64,000 nucleotides of DNA from Papio anubis (Eukaryota; Chordata; Mammalia; Primates; Cercopithecidae): positions 129,617,525-129,681,524 of the forward strand of contig NC_044996.1 of assembly GCF_008728515.1 (NCBI RefSeq). Reading direction: 5' to 3'. Numbering within the stretch: the first letter of the stretch is position 1; each line of letters opens with the position of its first letter. A program made the position numbers and the translations under genes. Below, one piece after another: positions 48,430 to 60,132 of this stretch. The notes below the pieces were generated by a model that did not search any database, was not told the DNA's origin, and saw only the letters and a list, made by a program, of their open reading frames with translations.

Positions 48430-49690
48430 TGGAAACTACTACAAGAAAACATTGGGGAAAATCTCTAGGACATTGGTCTGGGCAAAAATTTCTTGAGTAA
48501 TACCCCACAAGCACAGGCAATCAAAGCAAAAATGGATAAATGGGATCGTATCAAGTTAAAAAGCTTCTGGACAGCAAAAGAAGCAATCAACAAATTAAAG
48601 AGACAACCCACAGAATGAGAGAAAATATTTGCAAACTACCCATCTGACAAGGGATTAACAACCAGAATATAAAAGGACCTGAAAGGACTCCATAGGAAAA
48701 AAAATCTAATAATCCAATTAAATAATGGGCAAAAGGTTTGAATTGACATGTCTCAAAAAAAGACATGAATGGCCATCAGGCATATGAAAAGGTGTTCAGT
48801 ATCATTGATCATCAGAGAAATGCAGATCAAAACTACAATGAGATCTCATCTCACCTCAGTTAAAATGGCTTATATCCAAAAGACAGGCAATAACAAATGC
48901 TGCAGATGATGTGGAGAAAAGGGAACCCTCATACACTGTTGGTGAAAATGTAAATTAGTACAACCACTATGGAGAACAGTTAGGATGTTCCTCAGAAGAA
49001 CGAAAAATTGAGCTACCATACAATCCAGGAATCCCACTGCTGGGTATACAACCAAAAGAAAGGAAACCAGTATATCAAAGAGATATCTGCATGTTTGTTG
49101 CAGCATTGTTTAGCTAAGATTGGGACGCAACCTAAGTGTCCATCAACAGATGAATGAAGAAAATGCAGTACATACACATAACGGAGTACTACTCAGTCAT
49201 AAAAAAAATGAAATCTAATCGTTTGCAACAACATGGTTGGAACTGGAGGTCATTATGTTAAGTGAAATAAGACAGGCACAGAAAGACAAACATCACATGT
49301 TCTCATTCATTTGTGAGATCTAAAAATCAAAACAATTGAACTCATGGATATACAGGGTAGAGGGATGGTCACCAGAGGCTGGGAAGGGTAGTGGGGGATG
49401 AGGGGAAGGTAAGGATGGTTAATGGGTATAAAAAATGGAAAGAATGAATAAGACCTAGGATTTGATAGCACAACAGGGTGACTATAGTTCATAATAATTT
49501 AATTGTACATTTTACGATAACATAAAGAGTGTAATTGGATTGTTTGTAACACAAAGGATAAATGCTTGAGGGGATGGATACCCCATTTTTCCTGATGTGC
49601 TTATTTCACATTGTATGCCTGTATCAAAACATCTTATGTAGCTCATAAATATATACAACTACTATGTACACACAAAAATTAAAACTAAAC
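48430..49690 (+). mobile_element. L1MA-type 3' part, 1.26 kb
   Basis: ORF2 C-terminal text from 'aaaacattggggaaaatctctagg' through 'tgggatcgtatcaagttaaaaagc', 'accactatggagaacagttagg' and 'tactactcagtcataaaa', then a 3'UTR with 'acagggtgactatagttcataataattt', 'gaggggatggataccccatttttcc' and 'ttcacattgtatgcctgtatcaaaacatc'. That 3'UTR fits L1MA/L1MB subfamilies. Multiple stops. Confidence 0.9.
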
Positions 49691-50489
49691 AAATTTATTT
49701 AAAAAGTGAAAAAAAGGAAAACTAATGGTAGAATGGGAGAGAAGGACTAAGAAAGGAAAAAAGGAAACCATGTCTCAAATTTGATATTTCTTCTCCCTTT
49801 TCCTCAATATTCTTCTGTGAATAGCAAAACATTATACATTTAATATATGAAGCACATTTTTCCCCTATGGCTATTCTTGTTTGTGTAATCCCAAAGAGGT
49901 TCTATTCAGACATCAGAGAAGGCTGACCTAGAGCAAGAGAGTGACAAATACACAGATATTATGCAGATAATGTAAGCAAATATTGGCTCAAAAATAATTT
50001 TCTTTAAAACATATATATAGGAAAGTTCCAAATATTTAATACCCTTTAATGTCTGATTCTTAAGGAGTTTACAATCTGCTGGTGAATAGAAGGGAATAAC
50101 ATATTCTTCAATACGGTTAAGATATGAAATTTTTAAAAATAAAACAAAATGTTGTCTGTGGACCTCAAGTTCCTTTTGCTTCAACCCCTCCACATTCATG
50201 TGGAATCTTTTCTGAACCAGCTTCAACTAGCCAAGTTCAAACTGTCTGCTCTGCAATCCCTATAATAACCTGATCTCAGGAAAATACCGGGGATTCATTC
50301 ATACTAAAGCATAATTTGCTGATAAGGTTTACAGGGCAATCACCCCAGGCATATGTGCACTGCAATGGGCTGGAAAAGCACTAAACTAAGAATATCATTT
50401 TAGACCTCAACAAAAGGCTGTCTGATTGGGATCTGCCTTTCCTCATTGTATGTATGCCTTTTTGAGAGGCAGAAAGTAATTCATCCTTC
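49691..50489. other. Intergenic, no gene seen
   Basis: A 106-codon minus frame (49906-50226) has no recognisable domain. Confidence 0.4.
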
Positions 50490-51130
50490 CTTTTAGAGAT
50501 GTACTGGTGAATCTCATTATTTGCGGTAGTTAAGAAGTCATTGTGAATACTTGAATACTGCATGACTGAATACTGAAGCAGTATTCCTAGGGGAAATACA
50601 GGTTCCTGTGAGTCTCCGATCACAACATTTTTATCAACTGATCACTACATGACCTTATCTTATGTTTGTTTCTATTTAAAGACACCTTATTTAATATATA
50701 TTGTTGATTTATTAACATTGAACTCCTTTTCAAAAGCACTATCACTCATGCCTGGCATAGGTATTTTCTCCAAAAGGCACATCAAAGCCTTAAAATGCTT
50801 AGGGACACTAGACAGTACCTCAACACTATGCTTGGGGGCCACTTTAAGCAGCAAAATCACCTACAAAAAGCAAAAAATGTGAAAAATGTGGCACTAAAGA
50901 GACCATGAAAAGTACACTTGTTTACAGTCTGAGAGTTGAAACAAGAAGCCAGAGTGACAAACAGGTGATATTGTTTGACTTCAACTGAGGGGGTTTGCAT
51001 TGAGTGAGTAACATTTTTCACCACCTTAAGCATATCTGTGAATGATTGCAAAAGCACCTCCAGTATTGATTTGAGAGTTACAAAGAAACTTTACCAAGTA
51101 GGTACATTTATAAACATGGCATCTGCAAGT
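50490..51130. repeat. Old DNA-transposon-like repeat, family unresolved
   Basis: 'aatactgaagcagtattcctaggggaaatacaggttcctgtgag', 'aaagacaccttatttaatatatattgttgattta', 'cactatgcttgggggccactttaagcagc' and 'gatttgagagttacaaagaaactttaccaagtagg' are phrases I recognise from a high-copy old mammalian repeat, but I cannot name it safely. Low divergence from that remembered text over 600 bp suggests one insertion. Confidence 0.5.
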
Positions 51131-52429
51131 AATGAGGACCAACAGTCTAGGCACCACACATTGTTGCCTCTTTCTGCCTTATCTGCTATTCACACACTGG
51201 GGAAACACTCTCCAGGTGCCACATGCAGAGCCGTTCCCCACTTCTAACAGCAGGTACTGGTGCTCCCTGCATTCCAGGTTCTGCTAGGCCATCCTGTGGG
51301 GATGAGAGCCATGTGAGCTTCTATTGGTTACTTCTGGAGATTGCTTGTATTTTGTGATTGTGTGTGTGTACACCTACACAAATAAGGCCTTATAAATACT
51401 TTTTACACATGTGTGTGCATTCTCAAGATGCTTAAATGACTGTAATGTATTATTCAGGGGAGTGATGCATCTTATTCTTCAGAAACAGTGCTGTTTTCTA
51501 TCTCTTTTAGAGATGAATGACCTGTCCCCCTAGGAGAAGATGATACCCTGTTATTCAGTCACTATATGCATCAGAAATGCTGTCAGATAGTGTGCTGGAT
51601 TGTTCTATGGTCAATTTTGTATGTCAGGAATGAAGTTTTCCAGAATCTCTTTTCCTACATGGTTCATAGTGAGAGTTGGCCAAAGGCAAGACTATACAAG
51701 ATTTGGGAGACAGAAGGGAAGCAGCATCCATTGCATTCTGAAGGTCATCGTTGGCTAGAGGTGGCGAGACACAGATGCAGAGCTGTCTGTGGGGCCAGCT
51801 GCTCCTCACTCTCCTTGCCTCCACATTCAGCTCTTCAGCCCCTGCTGACCAGCAGCAATCCCAGGCCCACTACAAGTTGCTGCCCTACAAACTTACAGAG
51901 GTAGTGGCCACAAAGAGCCAACAACTTCCCATGACAGCTCTACCAGCTCCTCTCTATGGTCTGACTCCAGCCACTGGAGCTGCTAAGCTCCAGAGTTTGC
52001 CCAGAAGCTCTCATTCACCAATGCCAGGGCTGATGAGTGACCTTCCCCTGACCCCTGAGCGCCCACCTCCTGTTGTCCAATGTTTGCTTCCCCAGTTCCT
52101 CCCCCATTGATAAGGTCTAATTCTTATAATAAATTTCTTCTTTCATACTACTCATAGTGGTTCTGCTTCTGTGACTCATACAGTTATTAGCTTTTGATTG
52201 TTTATTTCTCCTTTCAGTGCCAGGCCTATACAAAGTAGGTAACAGACATTCTTGTGGACAAACTAAGATACAGAGCTGGAACAAAGATCCATGCTGTTTG
52301 TAGAGTGGTGTTAGAAAACCACATGGCCACTAGTGAATCACCCTGAAACCAGCTCAGTGCCTCTGTGTTGTGATCTCTGCTTACCACACCTGGCACACAG
52401 CCATTTCTTACACTTGCACGGCTCCTTCC
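51131..52429. other. Intergenic; possible old repeat at about 51640-52190, no gene
   Basis: Two overlapping plus frames (51566-51904, 112 codons; 51751-52110, 119 codons) are Pro/Ser-rich with no domain. The end text 'cttataataaatttcttc' and 'catagtggttctgcttctgtgactcatacag' resembles termini of old mammalian repeats. Confidence 0.35.
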
Positions 52430-52608
52430 AACCTACAAGGTGCTTTTCAGTGCATATTCTAGGGACCAACACTATAGGAGGGACTTGGAATTGGTTTTCC
52501 CATTTTATGGATGAAGAAACTAAGAAAGGTTAAGGTGATGGGGCTAGGAAGTGGCAGTCAGGACTTAAACTGAAGCCTTCCAGAGGATTCTTTCCATTTC
52601 ACTTAGGA
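52430..52608 (-). repeat. MIR SINE
   Basis: Reversed MIR: 'cccattttatggatgaagaaactaagaaaggttaaggtgatggggctaggaagtggcagtcaggacttaaac'-type order, given here only in part. Confidence 0.75.
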
Positions 52609-52904
52609 GACTCAAACGTTATGTAAAATATTTAAGTAGGCACCTGTTCCTAATGGTTAATACCTTTAGGTATTACCTTAGGTATAACAACAAAATTTCC
52701 CTAAGACAGCTTCTCCCTCAGTAATCTAATTTATGTCCTACCATTAGCCATCTCCATTAGAAAGAAAAATCGAGACACTTTCAGAAGGACAAGTGAAACA
52801 AAATTGGGCCTCAGAGAATTTTACAGGGCCAGAAGAGACCTATGCAGTCATCTAACATGGTAGATTCCTTTTAAAAATAAGGAGAGTAGAGCCTAAGACT
52901 CCCT

Positions 52905-53065
52905 TACTCCTCAAAGTGTGGCCTCCAGATCAGCAGCGTCAGCATCACCTGGGAGTTTGTTAGAAGTGCAGAATTTCAGGCCCTATCCCAGGAATCTGTG
53001 TTTTAAACACGTTCTCCATGTGATTTTTTTTTCAGAATCACTACAGTTTGAGATTCACTGGGCTA
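52905..53065 (+). repeat. MER5A (hAT-Charlie MITE)
   Basis: 'ctcaaagtgtggcctccagatcagcagcgtcagcatcacctggg', 'gaatctgtgttttaaacacg' and 'tttgagattcactggg' match MER5A from end to end with small gaps. Confidence 0.85.
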
Positions 53066-54115
53066 AGTGACTTATCCAAGGTCTCATGATTAACTCATAA
53101 CAAATCCAGCTCTTCTAATTTCCAAGTTCAATGCTTTTTCCATTATACCAAATGGCTAATAAATACCAACATTCCCACTCACTGTCCATTCACCATTTCC
53201 CTAAGTCAGGTTATAGCTAAAATCACTTATTTTGCATTACAACAAGAATATAGTAAATAAGGTCCCCATAATAATATTTTCTAGGAAACTTTTTGTCTAA
53301 CAAAAATCCTTTAAATATTGGTTTTGAAGTAAACTGTAAGGAATCCTTCTCTGCCACACCAATCAGTGATTTATTCTCTCTTTCCTACTAACTTGTCAAT
53401 GCATTTGTTTGGTGCTGAGAAGTAGTTATGCTTTGGTCCCTATCTCTGGAAGGCGAAATAAGATCATGATATGATATTGAAAAATCTTAAAGTTACTGAA
53501 CTAAAACCCCAAGTTATTCTGCTGATCTGTTTCTTTAGGCAGTCTGCACTCTCAAATGCAAAACAGCTGGGCCTACTTGACTTAAATAACTAGGCCAGTC
53601 TTCTCCAAAGTTATCCCCCACAAGCCTAGGATAACACCTGCCTTGGAACTTCAGATGTTTCCATAAGGCTCTTTGGGCACCATTTTATTATTACAAATCA
53701 TTTCAGATGAGTTACTCTGTTTAGGTTTTTATGTTACTCCAGAGAAGGCCCACCTGCTGGCATGTGGCAATAGGAGGAGGAGGATTGTGTCAGGTGCCCC
53801 TGGGTTGGCCTTTATTTGAAACCTGGTGATTGTCCTTATTGACAGTTGCTGTGAAGATACTTCTTGGAATGAGGCTTTGTCTGCCCAGAGCTGCTTTGAG
53901 TGTCAGAACAAAGGACGTGGGTAAAGAGTTATTTCCTATGGGGAGCCCTGCATGCTATGTGCCTCAGTGTTCCTTGGGGATGCTTCTCTGGAGAAAACAC
54001 TTTACAAATGGAGGGCATCATGAGAATGCATAGAACAAGTGGCAACGTAATTGCCTGAATGAAAACTTAGAAACTTTGAGTATGAGCTCAGTACATCTTC
54101 TTCCATCATCTGCCA
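53066..54115. other. Intergenic, no gene seen
   Basis: No confident repeat; the 67-codon frame at 53830-54033 is unrecognised. Confidence 0.4.
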
Positions 54116-54460
54116 TGGTCTATATGTTTGTGTCCTCCCAAAATTCATATGTTGAGACCTAATCCTCAATGGGGTGGCATTAAGAGGTGGGCCTCTGGAA
54201 GGTGACTAGGTCACCTGCCCTCATGAATGAGATTACTGCCCTTATAAAAAAGGCTCTGGGGAGCTGGTTTGTCCCTTATGTCATGTAAGGGCACAGCAAG
54301 AAGACGCTCTCTTTGAAACAGAGGGTGAGCCCTCACCAGTCAATGAATCTGCTTGCTCATGAACTTCTTAGCCTCCAGGACTGTGAGAACTAAACTTCTA
54401 TTATCTATAAATTATCCAATCTATGGTATTTTATTATAGCAGCCTGAACAGACAAAAACA
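54116..54460 (+). mobile_element. MaLR LTR (MLT1/MST type), solo
   Basis: Starts TGGTCTATATG, with 'ctcccaaaattcatatgttgagacc', 'cccttataaaaaaggctc', 'agcctccaggactgtgagaac' and 'ggtattttattatagcagcctgaacagac'. Same family type and orientation as 26138-26482. No internal region. Confidence 0.85.
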
Positions 54461-55474
54461 TTCATTCCCTGGAATCTCAGGGAATCATTAAATTTTAACA
54501 ATTTTCATCTATTACTCATGTCATTCTTCAGGATGCCAAAGGTAGGATTTCAGCATAAGCTGATTTGGCCTATTTTTTTTTTTTTTTTTTTTTTTGGAGA
54601 TTCCATAAAGTAAAACCATATCTGTTTCCTCTCCATAATTCTTTTTACGGAAGATTTTAAACTGTGATGGCTTCCCTCCCCCCCCAAAATTAGTAGTAGA
54701 ACAAATGCTTCTCTCAAACAAAATCTTATGACCAAACAAATAAAAGAAACAGACAAAAATTATAACTCAATTCAGGAGGAGTAAGGTATGTAAAAATGTA
54801 TCCCGAAATGACATCCAAGTAAATTCCTGTGTATAGTAGTTAAAACATTCCACTAAATAGCTTTCTGACCTTGAGTGAGTTACTTATCTTCACTGGGGAC
54901 AATAATACACCAACATTTCCTTAAATATTTACTGTAATGGAATAATAATGGTATTTTTGAAATGTTCTAAAATATAGTATAGAAATTCTGGGTACATACT
55001 GACTTGTTATTATTACAGATGAGAGAGCCGTGATATTTTCATTTAGGTAACCTCAAAATTAAGCTTTGGTACAGCCACGTCCTTTGGAAGAATTAGACCA
55101 TTCTATAGCACTGCAAACTACTATTTTTATTTATTTAATTGTTGCTGTCAACAAAATTGAATTTATTTCAAAACTCACATTATTGTACTTTCAGACAAGA
55201 GGACCATAGCTTTGTTTCTATCAATCCATAGCTAGTACTATTTAATAAAAACCTAACACTATACTGAAGCCATTTTCATCTCCTCCTGTTTCAGGCTTAT
55301 TGTGGTGGATCCAAAGAATAAATATGCCATTCCTTATAGAAGCAGAAAACACAATTGTAATCCTCCATGTCATTCATGCAGCAAGCACATCCTATGTCTT
55401 TGGCAGGATCCTTAGGTTATGTGAACACCATTTGCTCATTTGCTGGGCACTACAAACATTGATTCACTGTGATT
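54461..55474. other. Intergenic; isolated 23-nt poly(T) at 54573-54595
   Basis: The T-run has no recognised SINE, LINE or gene copy attached on its right side, where a minus-strand retrotransposed sequence would lie. No other feature is recognised. Confidence 0.4.
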
Positions 55475-55600
55475 TTGAGTTAGAAGGAAGCCTAGTGATC
55501 ATTTACTGTAATCCTCTAATTTTAGCATGGCAGGACGTGAGGCTTGGAAAAGCAAAAAAACTTTCTGACAGCCACACAGACAGTGACAGAGCCACTAACT
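55475..55600 (-). repeat. MIR-like fragment
   Basis: 'aggacgtgaggcttggaaaagc', 'cagccacacagacagtgacagagccac' resemble the reversed MIR text 'gaggctcagagaggttaag...gtcacacagctagtaagtgg'. Diverged. The overlapping 126-codon frame (55300-55680) is not a recognised protein. Confidence 0.5.
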
Positions 55601-55603
55601 ACC

Positions 55604-55816
55604 TGGAGAGTTACATTGAAATACAAGTTACTGTTCACTGGAGGCAAGTGGCAAAAAAAATTTTTGGACTAAACCCTTAGATAAGCTACCATTGGTACAA
55701 TTCAATGGGCACTAAACAAAAAAAGATCATTTGTGAAAGTTCTCACTGGTGAGATTAAGCCTTCTGAAACACTTGCCTCCAGTGAACAGCAACTTGTATT
55801 TCAATGTAACACTCCA
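55604..55816. repeat. Long near-perfect inverted repeat (47-bp arms, 119-bp loop)
   Basis: The left arm (55604-55650) and right arm (55770-55816) are reverse complements with about 2 mismatches in 47. Shared cores are 'attgaaatacaagtt' and its complement, and 'tgttcactggaggcaagtg' and its complement. The spacer is 55651-55769. Unlike the old repeats around it, the arms have barely diverged. A transcript in either direction could fold into a 47-bp hairpin. Confidence 0.93.
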
Positions 55817-56174
55817 CTTTTCTCCCTCTTCTTAGCAGTCAATTTTTAAATCTTTCAAGACAACTTTGGGGTAATTGTGAAGAGCAGATGTTCCAGGGTC
55901 AGAAAGTTATAAATTGAAATCCTGACTCTGCTCTTAACTCTGTGCTGGGATTATTCTTGGAGCTATTGATAAAGTTCCCTCTGCATTTCCTGGTACTTCT
56001 TGACCTTTCCCTGCTTAAATAGATAAATTTTAGTCAAAGGGAAGAGATGATATAGGAAAAGAGCAAAGAAAAGCGTTTGAATTTTAAAAGTTCAGGCTTT
56101 GGGACTGTAGAGTCCTAAGCAGCTTTGAGGGGCCTTACGGAATAGATAAAGCATGGTGGCTTAATAACGAGATT
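55817..56174. other. Intergenic, no gene seen
   Basis: Weak MIR-like text near 55880-55960 ('gagcagatgttccagggtcagaaagttataaattgaaatcctgactctgctcttaac'-type order); otherwise nothing. Confidence 0.4.
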
Positions 56175-56508
56175 AAAAATACTTCTGGGATCTCAAAAAC
56201 CTGATGCTGAGTGAAAACAGCCAGATACAAGAGTACATATTATGTGATTCCATTGATATGAAGTTACAAATCTAGCCAAAACTAATATATACTGATAAAA
56301 ATAAGAAAAGTGGTTGGGGATGGGGATCAACTGGAAAGGAGCATGAAAAAATATTGGAGAGTGATGGAAATGTTCTATATTGTAATATGGGTATGAGTTA
56401 CATGACTGTAAACACTGGTCAAAGCTTATTGAATTGCATACTTAAAATCTGTGCATTTTAATGTCTGTAAATTATATCTCAACAAGTAATGTTTAAAAAA
56501 TAAAAGAT
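56175..56508 (+). mobile_element. L1M 3'UTR fragment
   Basis: 'gctgagtgaaaacagccag', 'tatgtgattccattgatatgaagtt', 'gagtgatggaaatgttctatatt' and 'attgaattgcatacttaaaatctgtgcattttaatg' are typical old L1M 3'UTR text. Confidence 0.8.
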
Positions 56509-56565
56509 TCCTTATCAATCCCTTGGGACATTGATAAGGAAAGAATCAGTAAGGAAGCAAATACA

Positions 56566-56623
56566 GTTTATAGATTGGGAAGGTGCTGTTCTCTGTTTAT
56601 AGATTGGGAAGGTGCTGTTCTCT
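56566..56623. repeat. Perfect 29-bp tandem duplication
   Basis: The 29-bp unit at 56566-56594 is repeated without change at 56595-56623 (core 'agattgggaaggtgctgttc'). A replication-slippage or indel-type event, recent because there are no differences. Confidence 0.95.
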
Positions 56624-57881
56624 GGAAAGCAGAATGTCTCTAAGTCCTGTGCCTGCCCTTCCCTGAGGGACAATTGGAGAAAGAGGGAGGACAGAAACCA
56701 GAAGACAATTTGGGCAAGTCTGAGAGCAAAGGGGATCTTGCCCTACTTTCCCAGGCAAAAGCAGGTAAAGTGGCAAGACCCTAGAGTAAAAAATGTTTGC
56801 ATGGGATGTCCAGGCAGATGCTACAAGAACAATAGAACATTTTCTTGGTAACCAAGAGCAGCTGAAATATGGCATTGAGAGCTAGCACCCCTGGAAAGAC
56901 TACTAAGTGAAATGTGGCATCTTGCATGGACTAACAACTGAAAACCACAGAGGCAAAAGCATATCTCAGCAGATCCAGCAGGAATAGATGATTACATGGA
57001 GGCTCATGCTTCCTTCCTCAACAGTGCCTTTACTGCCATGTAGCACCCTCTTCCACTAAAATAAGACACATGCTTGGGAAAAGGGAGAACCTCCAAAGTA
57101 ACTGAGATTACATTTTTCACCGCCCTATAGACTCTAAAGCTCATAATAGAAATAAAGCTGTCAATATAAAATAAAACTGTATTTCATAGACCTCTGTTGT
57201 TGGACTAGAATATGTCATCATGTCATCCCTACCAAGCCACGTGACCAAAGACAGGTAACAACCTCATTTAGAATATGGCAATAGTACTATTTACTTTGCA
57301 GAGCTGTTGTAAGGAGTTAAGATACAACATGCAAGTAGCTTATGCACAGCTATGTGTTAAGTTTCTAGTAATATTACTCCAGAAAAAATCCCCCAGCATT
57401 ATTTAGCATCATTAGAGACTCTCTTTGCTAAATTGTTTTCTATACATAGACATATCAGATGCTGATAGTGGAGCAAGAGTAGAGTTTTCCTGCAAGAAGA
57501 TAAAAATAAGAGATTAATTATAATTTATACATCCAATGTATATTTGTTGCACTTCAACCATAGACATGCAAACAACAGCACAGGAAAGCCATGGTAAGAA
57601 TGGTGAAGCTAAATGGGATTTAAAATGACAGTTATGCGGATTCCCAAATATCAACTGCCACCACCACCCCCTCACCCAGATATTTTTTCACTCAAAGAGG
57701 CAGAAAACATCAGAAGAAAAACTGAGCACTACAACTCTACCCTAAGCGATGGTGGCTTTTGGTTTTAGCCAGTGGTTTGGTTTTGTTCTAGATTAAATTA
57801 GTCATAGAATCTAAAATCCATGAGAAAAATGGGCCCCTCTGAGGTTTGGCACAGTTCTACCACTCACCCAATTTCTAAATA

Positions 57882-57928
57882 GGGGGCCTCCAAGCAGCGG
57901 GGGCCTCCAAGCAGGGGGCCTCCAAGCG
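57882..57928. repeat. Three-copy minisatellite, ~16-bp unit
   Basis: 'gggggcctccaagcag' units in tandem, three copies with small length changes. Confidence 0.9.
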
Positions 57929-58795
57929 TAACAATGTCCTGAGCTGCCACCTGCCACACAGTCAGTTCATTAAGTTCCTTCTAGATTTTTCCAGACTAAC
58001 AAGACATTCATAACTATGTAATGTAATGTCCACTCAACTGTCCATAAACTTAGAAATGTTACTGCAAGAGAAATGACCACCATTAATCAGTGAGTCCAGT
58101 GCTGTTTTCCAACCTTTACTATCATAGTAGACACTAGAAGATGTATAACCCAGACTCTACTTCAAGGAAGGACTTATCCCAGTTTCTGGAGGCCAGCAGA
58201 CAGTCTTCAGCTGTCATTCCCTTCAGGAATTTCCTTGGCTACAGACAATCCCGTCGCCCAACGTCATGCACTTCCCAGGACTACACACAGACAATGATGG
58301 ATTTATGCATCAGTATCAGGACCTGGCCACCTTGACCCAAATGGAAAGAATCCTGAAGGGTCATTTTAGTTATAAAACTCCTGGTTAGGTAAGCCAAGGC
58401 TCTGGTTGGTTCTGCATGCCAGGTCAACTTTCTCCTTGCCCAATTCTGTTTCCTCCTTTTCCCTTCCCTTTCCGTCCCTTTTTTTCCACAGGTGTTGATC
58501 CCAAGAGCATCCCTTTAAAAATATCCTGCACCCTAAATTTCATGTTAGAATCTGCTTCCCAGAAAACTAAACCTTTGACAGCTATAAGATAAATATCTTG
58601 GGTTGGAGGCTGCCAGACATCAAGGAGATCCAATGTGCCTCAAATTATATTTTTTTAAAAAAAAAAAAAAGCTACCACAATAGTCATAGTCTTACCTCGA
58701 GTTTTGCTTCATAGGGTTAAATTTAAATCCAAATAAACATAACCATCTGCAGATGTGTTGGGAGACAATTCCCCATGGGTCTGTCATATTTCTAC

Positions 58796-58845
58796 ACACT
58801 TTGCAAGTAGAGACACTGACAAGTAGAGACACTTTGCAAGTAGAG
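58796..58845. repeat. Short tandem repeat of 'caagtagagacact' type
   Basis: Three partial copies of 'caagtagaga' spaced by 'cactttg' or 'cactga'. Confidence 0.8.
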
Positions 58846-59469
58846 AGTCCCTTTTCCTGGACTATCTTTTCAAGGATGATTGTATAGTCAACAGCCTTGG
58901 AAAATGAAGATAGTGTCTCTCTGGAGAAAGGAGTAGTTTTCCTAAGTAGTATAATGAAGAGACTGTCTCTCTCCGGGGCAAAGGTGAAGCAAGTTTGCTT
59001 GCAGTCCATCATAAAAAATAGGAGTTTCCCAACTTGATGTTTTTCAGCTGTGATACAAGCCTACTGTATGTTCAGGATTTACCTAGGCTGTTTCATGTTC
59101 CCCCAGTAAGACTTCTGGGGCAAGAGGAACCAAGACAAACATGAAGCCCATGCTGTTTGCTACACTATGAATAATAAAGAAAAAACCATTAGAAGCCCAA
59201 ATATCACTTTTATTAATGATAGAGATCAGCATGAAGCAGCCCAAAGGGTTTGCTAAATGAACCCGAGAAGTAGAGAGATTTTTCCACTCACTGTAGGCGT
59301 GATCAGGAAATTAATACCCTGTGGGAAAGAGAATTCCCACTCCCTGCACAAAACAAGCCCCCAAGAGACAAACTGGGAGGGAGCTGGGCCATGGGCAGGC
59401 CCCAGTCCTCCAGTTTACCATTAAAATAAACATAGTCAATCAAAGGGGGAATGAAATACCTGGGTATAA

Positions 59470-59767
59470 TTTTTTTTTTTTTTTTTTAGCAGAGTCTCAC
59501 TCTGTTGCCCAGGCTGGAGTGCAGTGGTGCAATCTTGGTTCACTGCAACGTCCACCTCCCAGGTTCAAGTGATTCTCCCGCCTCAGCCTCCCGAGTAGCT
59601 GGGACTACAAGCTCACACCACCACTCCTGGCTAATTTTTGTATTTTTAGTAGAGATGGGGTTTCACCATGTTGGCCAAGCTGGTCTCAAACTCCTGGCCT
59701 CAAGCAATCCGCTCACCTTGACTTCCCAAAGTGTTGGGATTACAGGAGTGAGCCACCGCACCTGGCC
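59470..59767 (-). mobile_element. AluS, full length
   Basis: Poly(T) of 18 nt, then 'agagtctcactctgttgcccaggc' to 'ccaccgcacctggcc'. Short flanking repeat 'tataatt'. The 121-codon plus frame across it (59505-59870) is Alu-derived, not a gene. Confidence 0.92.
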
Positions 59768-59978
59768 ACCTGACTATAATTCTAATGGGGCTCTAGTCAC
59801 TAAGAGGAAGCATGAGAAATCAAAGAAAACCTCTCTTCTAGCTACTTGTCAAGAGCTGTTCAGGGCCTAAGATTTCACCTTGCTTGCAAACTGACAAGTC
59901 AGCAAGCCACAGTTTCACTGATGCTGGCAGGAGACACAAGACCCCTCAGTCAGAGATAAAGGACTTTGTTACTCATAG
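59768..59978. other. Intergenic, no gene seen
   Basis: Nothing recognised. Confidence 0.4.
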
Positions 59979-60099
59979 CACAGATTCTCCAACTCTGGCT
60001 GCAGATTAGAATCATTTAGATAGATTTCGGAAAATACTATTGTCTGGGGTCCAGTCCCATAGGCTCTGATTTAATTAGTCTGAGGTAGAACTGGGCATT

Positions 60100-60103
<4 letters not shown>
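59979..60103. repeat. hAT-like DNA transposon remnant, left half
   Basis: 'ccaactctggctgcagattagaatc' and 'ctgatttaattagtctgaggtagaactgggcattag' are typical of a Charlie-type MITE whose two ends are near-inverse. The element is cut at 60103 by the AIDA retrocopy and resumes at about 63127. Exact family not assigned. Confidence 0.65.
60094..60103. repeat. Target-site duplication, left copy
   Basis: GGCATTAGAA, the same as 63117-63126. On both sides it is followed by T residues, so the true duplication may extend a few bases into the T-run. Confidence 0.88.

Positions 60104-60104
<1 letters not shown>

Positions 60105-60132
<28 letters not shown>
60105..60132 (-). other. Poly(A) tail of the retrocopy
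   Basis: 28 uninterrupted Ts on the plus strand at the 3' end of the mRNA copy. The first few may belong to the target-site duplication. Confidence 0.92.

Larger units (their letters stand above)
56624..59469. other. Intergenic, no gene recognised
   Basis: About 2.8 kb. Minus frames of 92 codons (56597-56875) and 106 codons (58692-59012) and a plus frame of 79 codons lack recognisable domains. Contains two short tandem-repeat sites, at 57882-57928 and about 58796-58845. Confidence 0.4.

Noticed and set aside
51566..52110. Two overlapping plus-strand frames rich in Pro, Ser and Leu
   Set aside because: Overlap in different frames, no domain, and the sequence ends in text resembling an old repeat terminus.
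54573..54595. Isolated 23-nt poly(T), considered as the tail of another retrocopy
   Set aside because: No polyadenylation signal, recognised mRNA or convincing target duplication next to it.
55300..55680. 126-codon plus-strand frame
   Set aside because: No recognisable domain, overlaps a MIR-like fragment and one arm of the inverted repeat, and has no splice or start support.
59505..59870. 121-codon frame across an Alu
   Set aside because: It is the well-known antisense-Alu reading frame, not a gene. The same holds for 4519-4878, 18653-18880 and 24782-25024.
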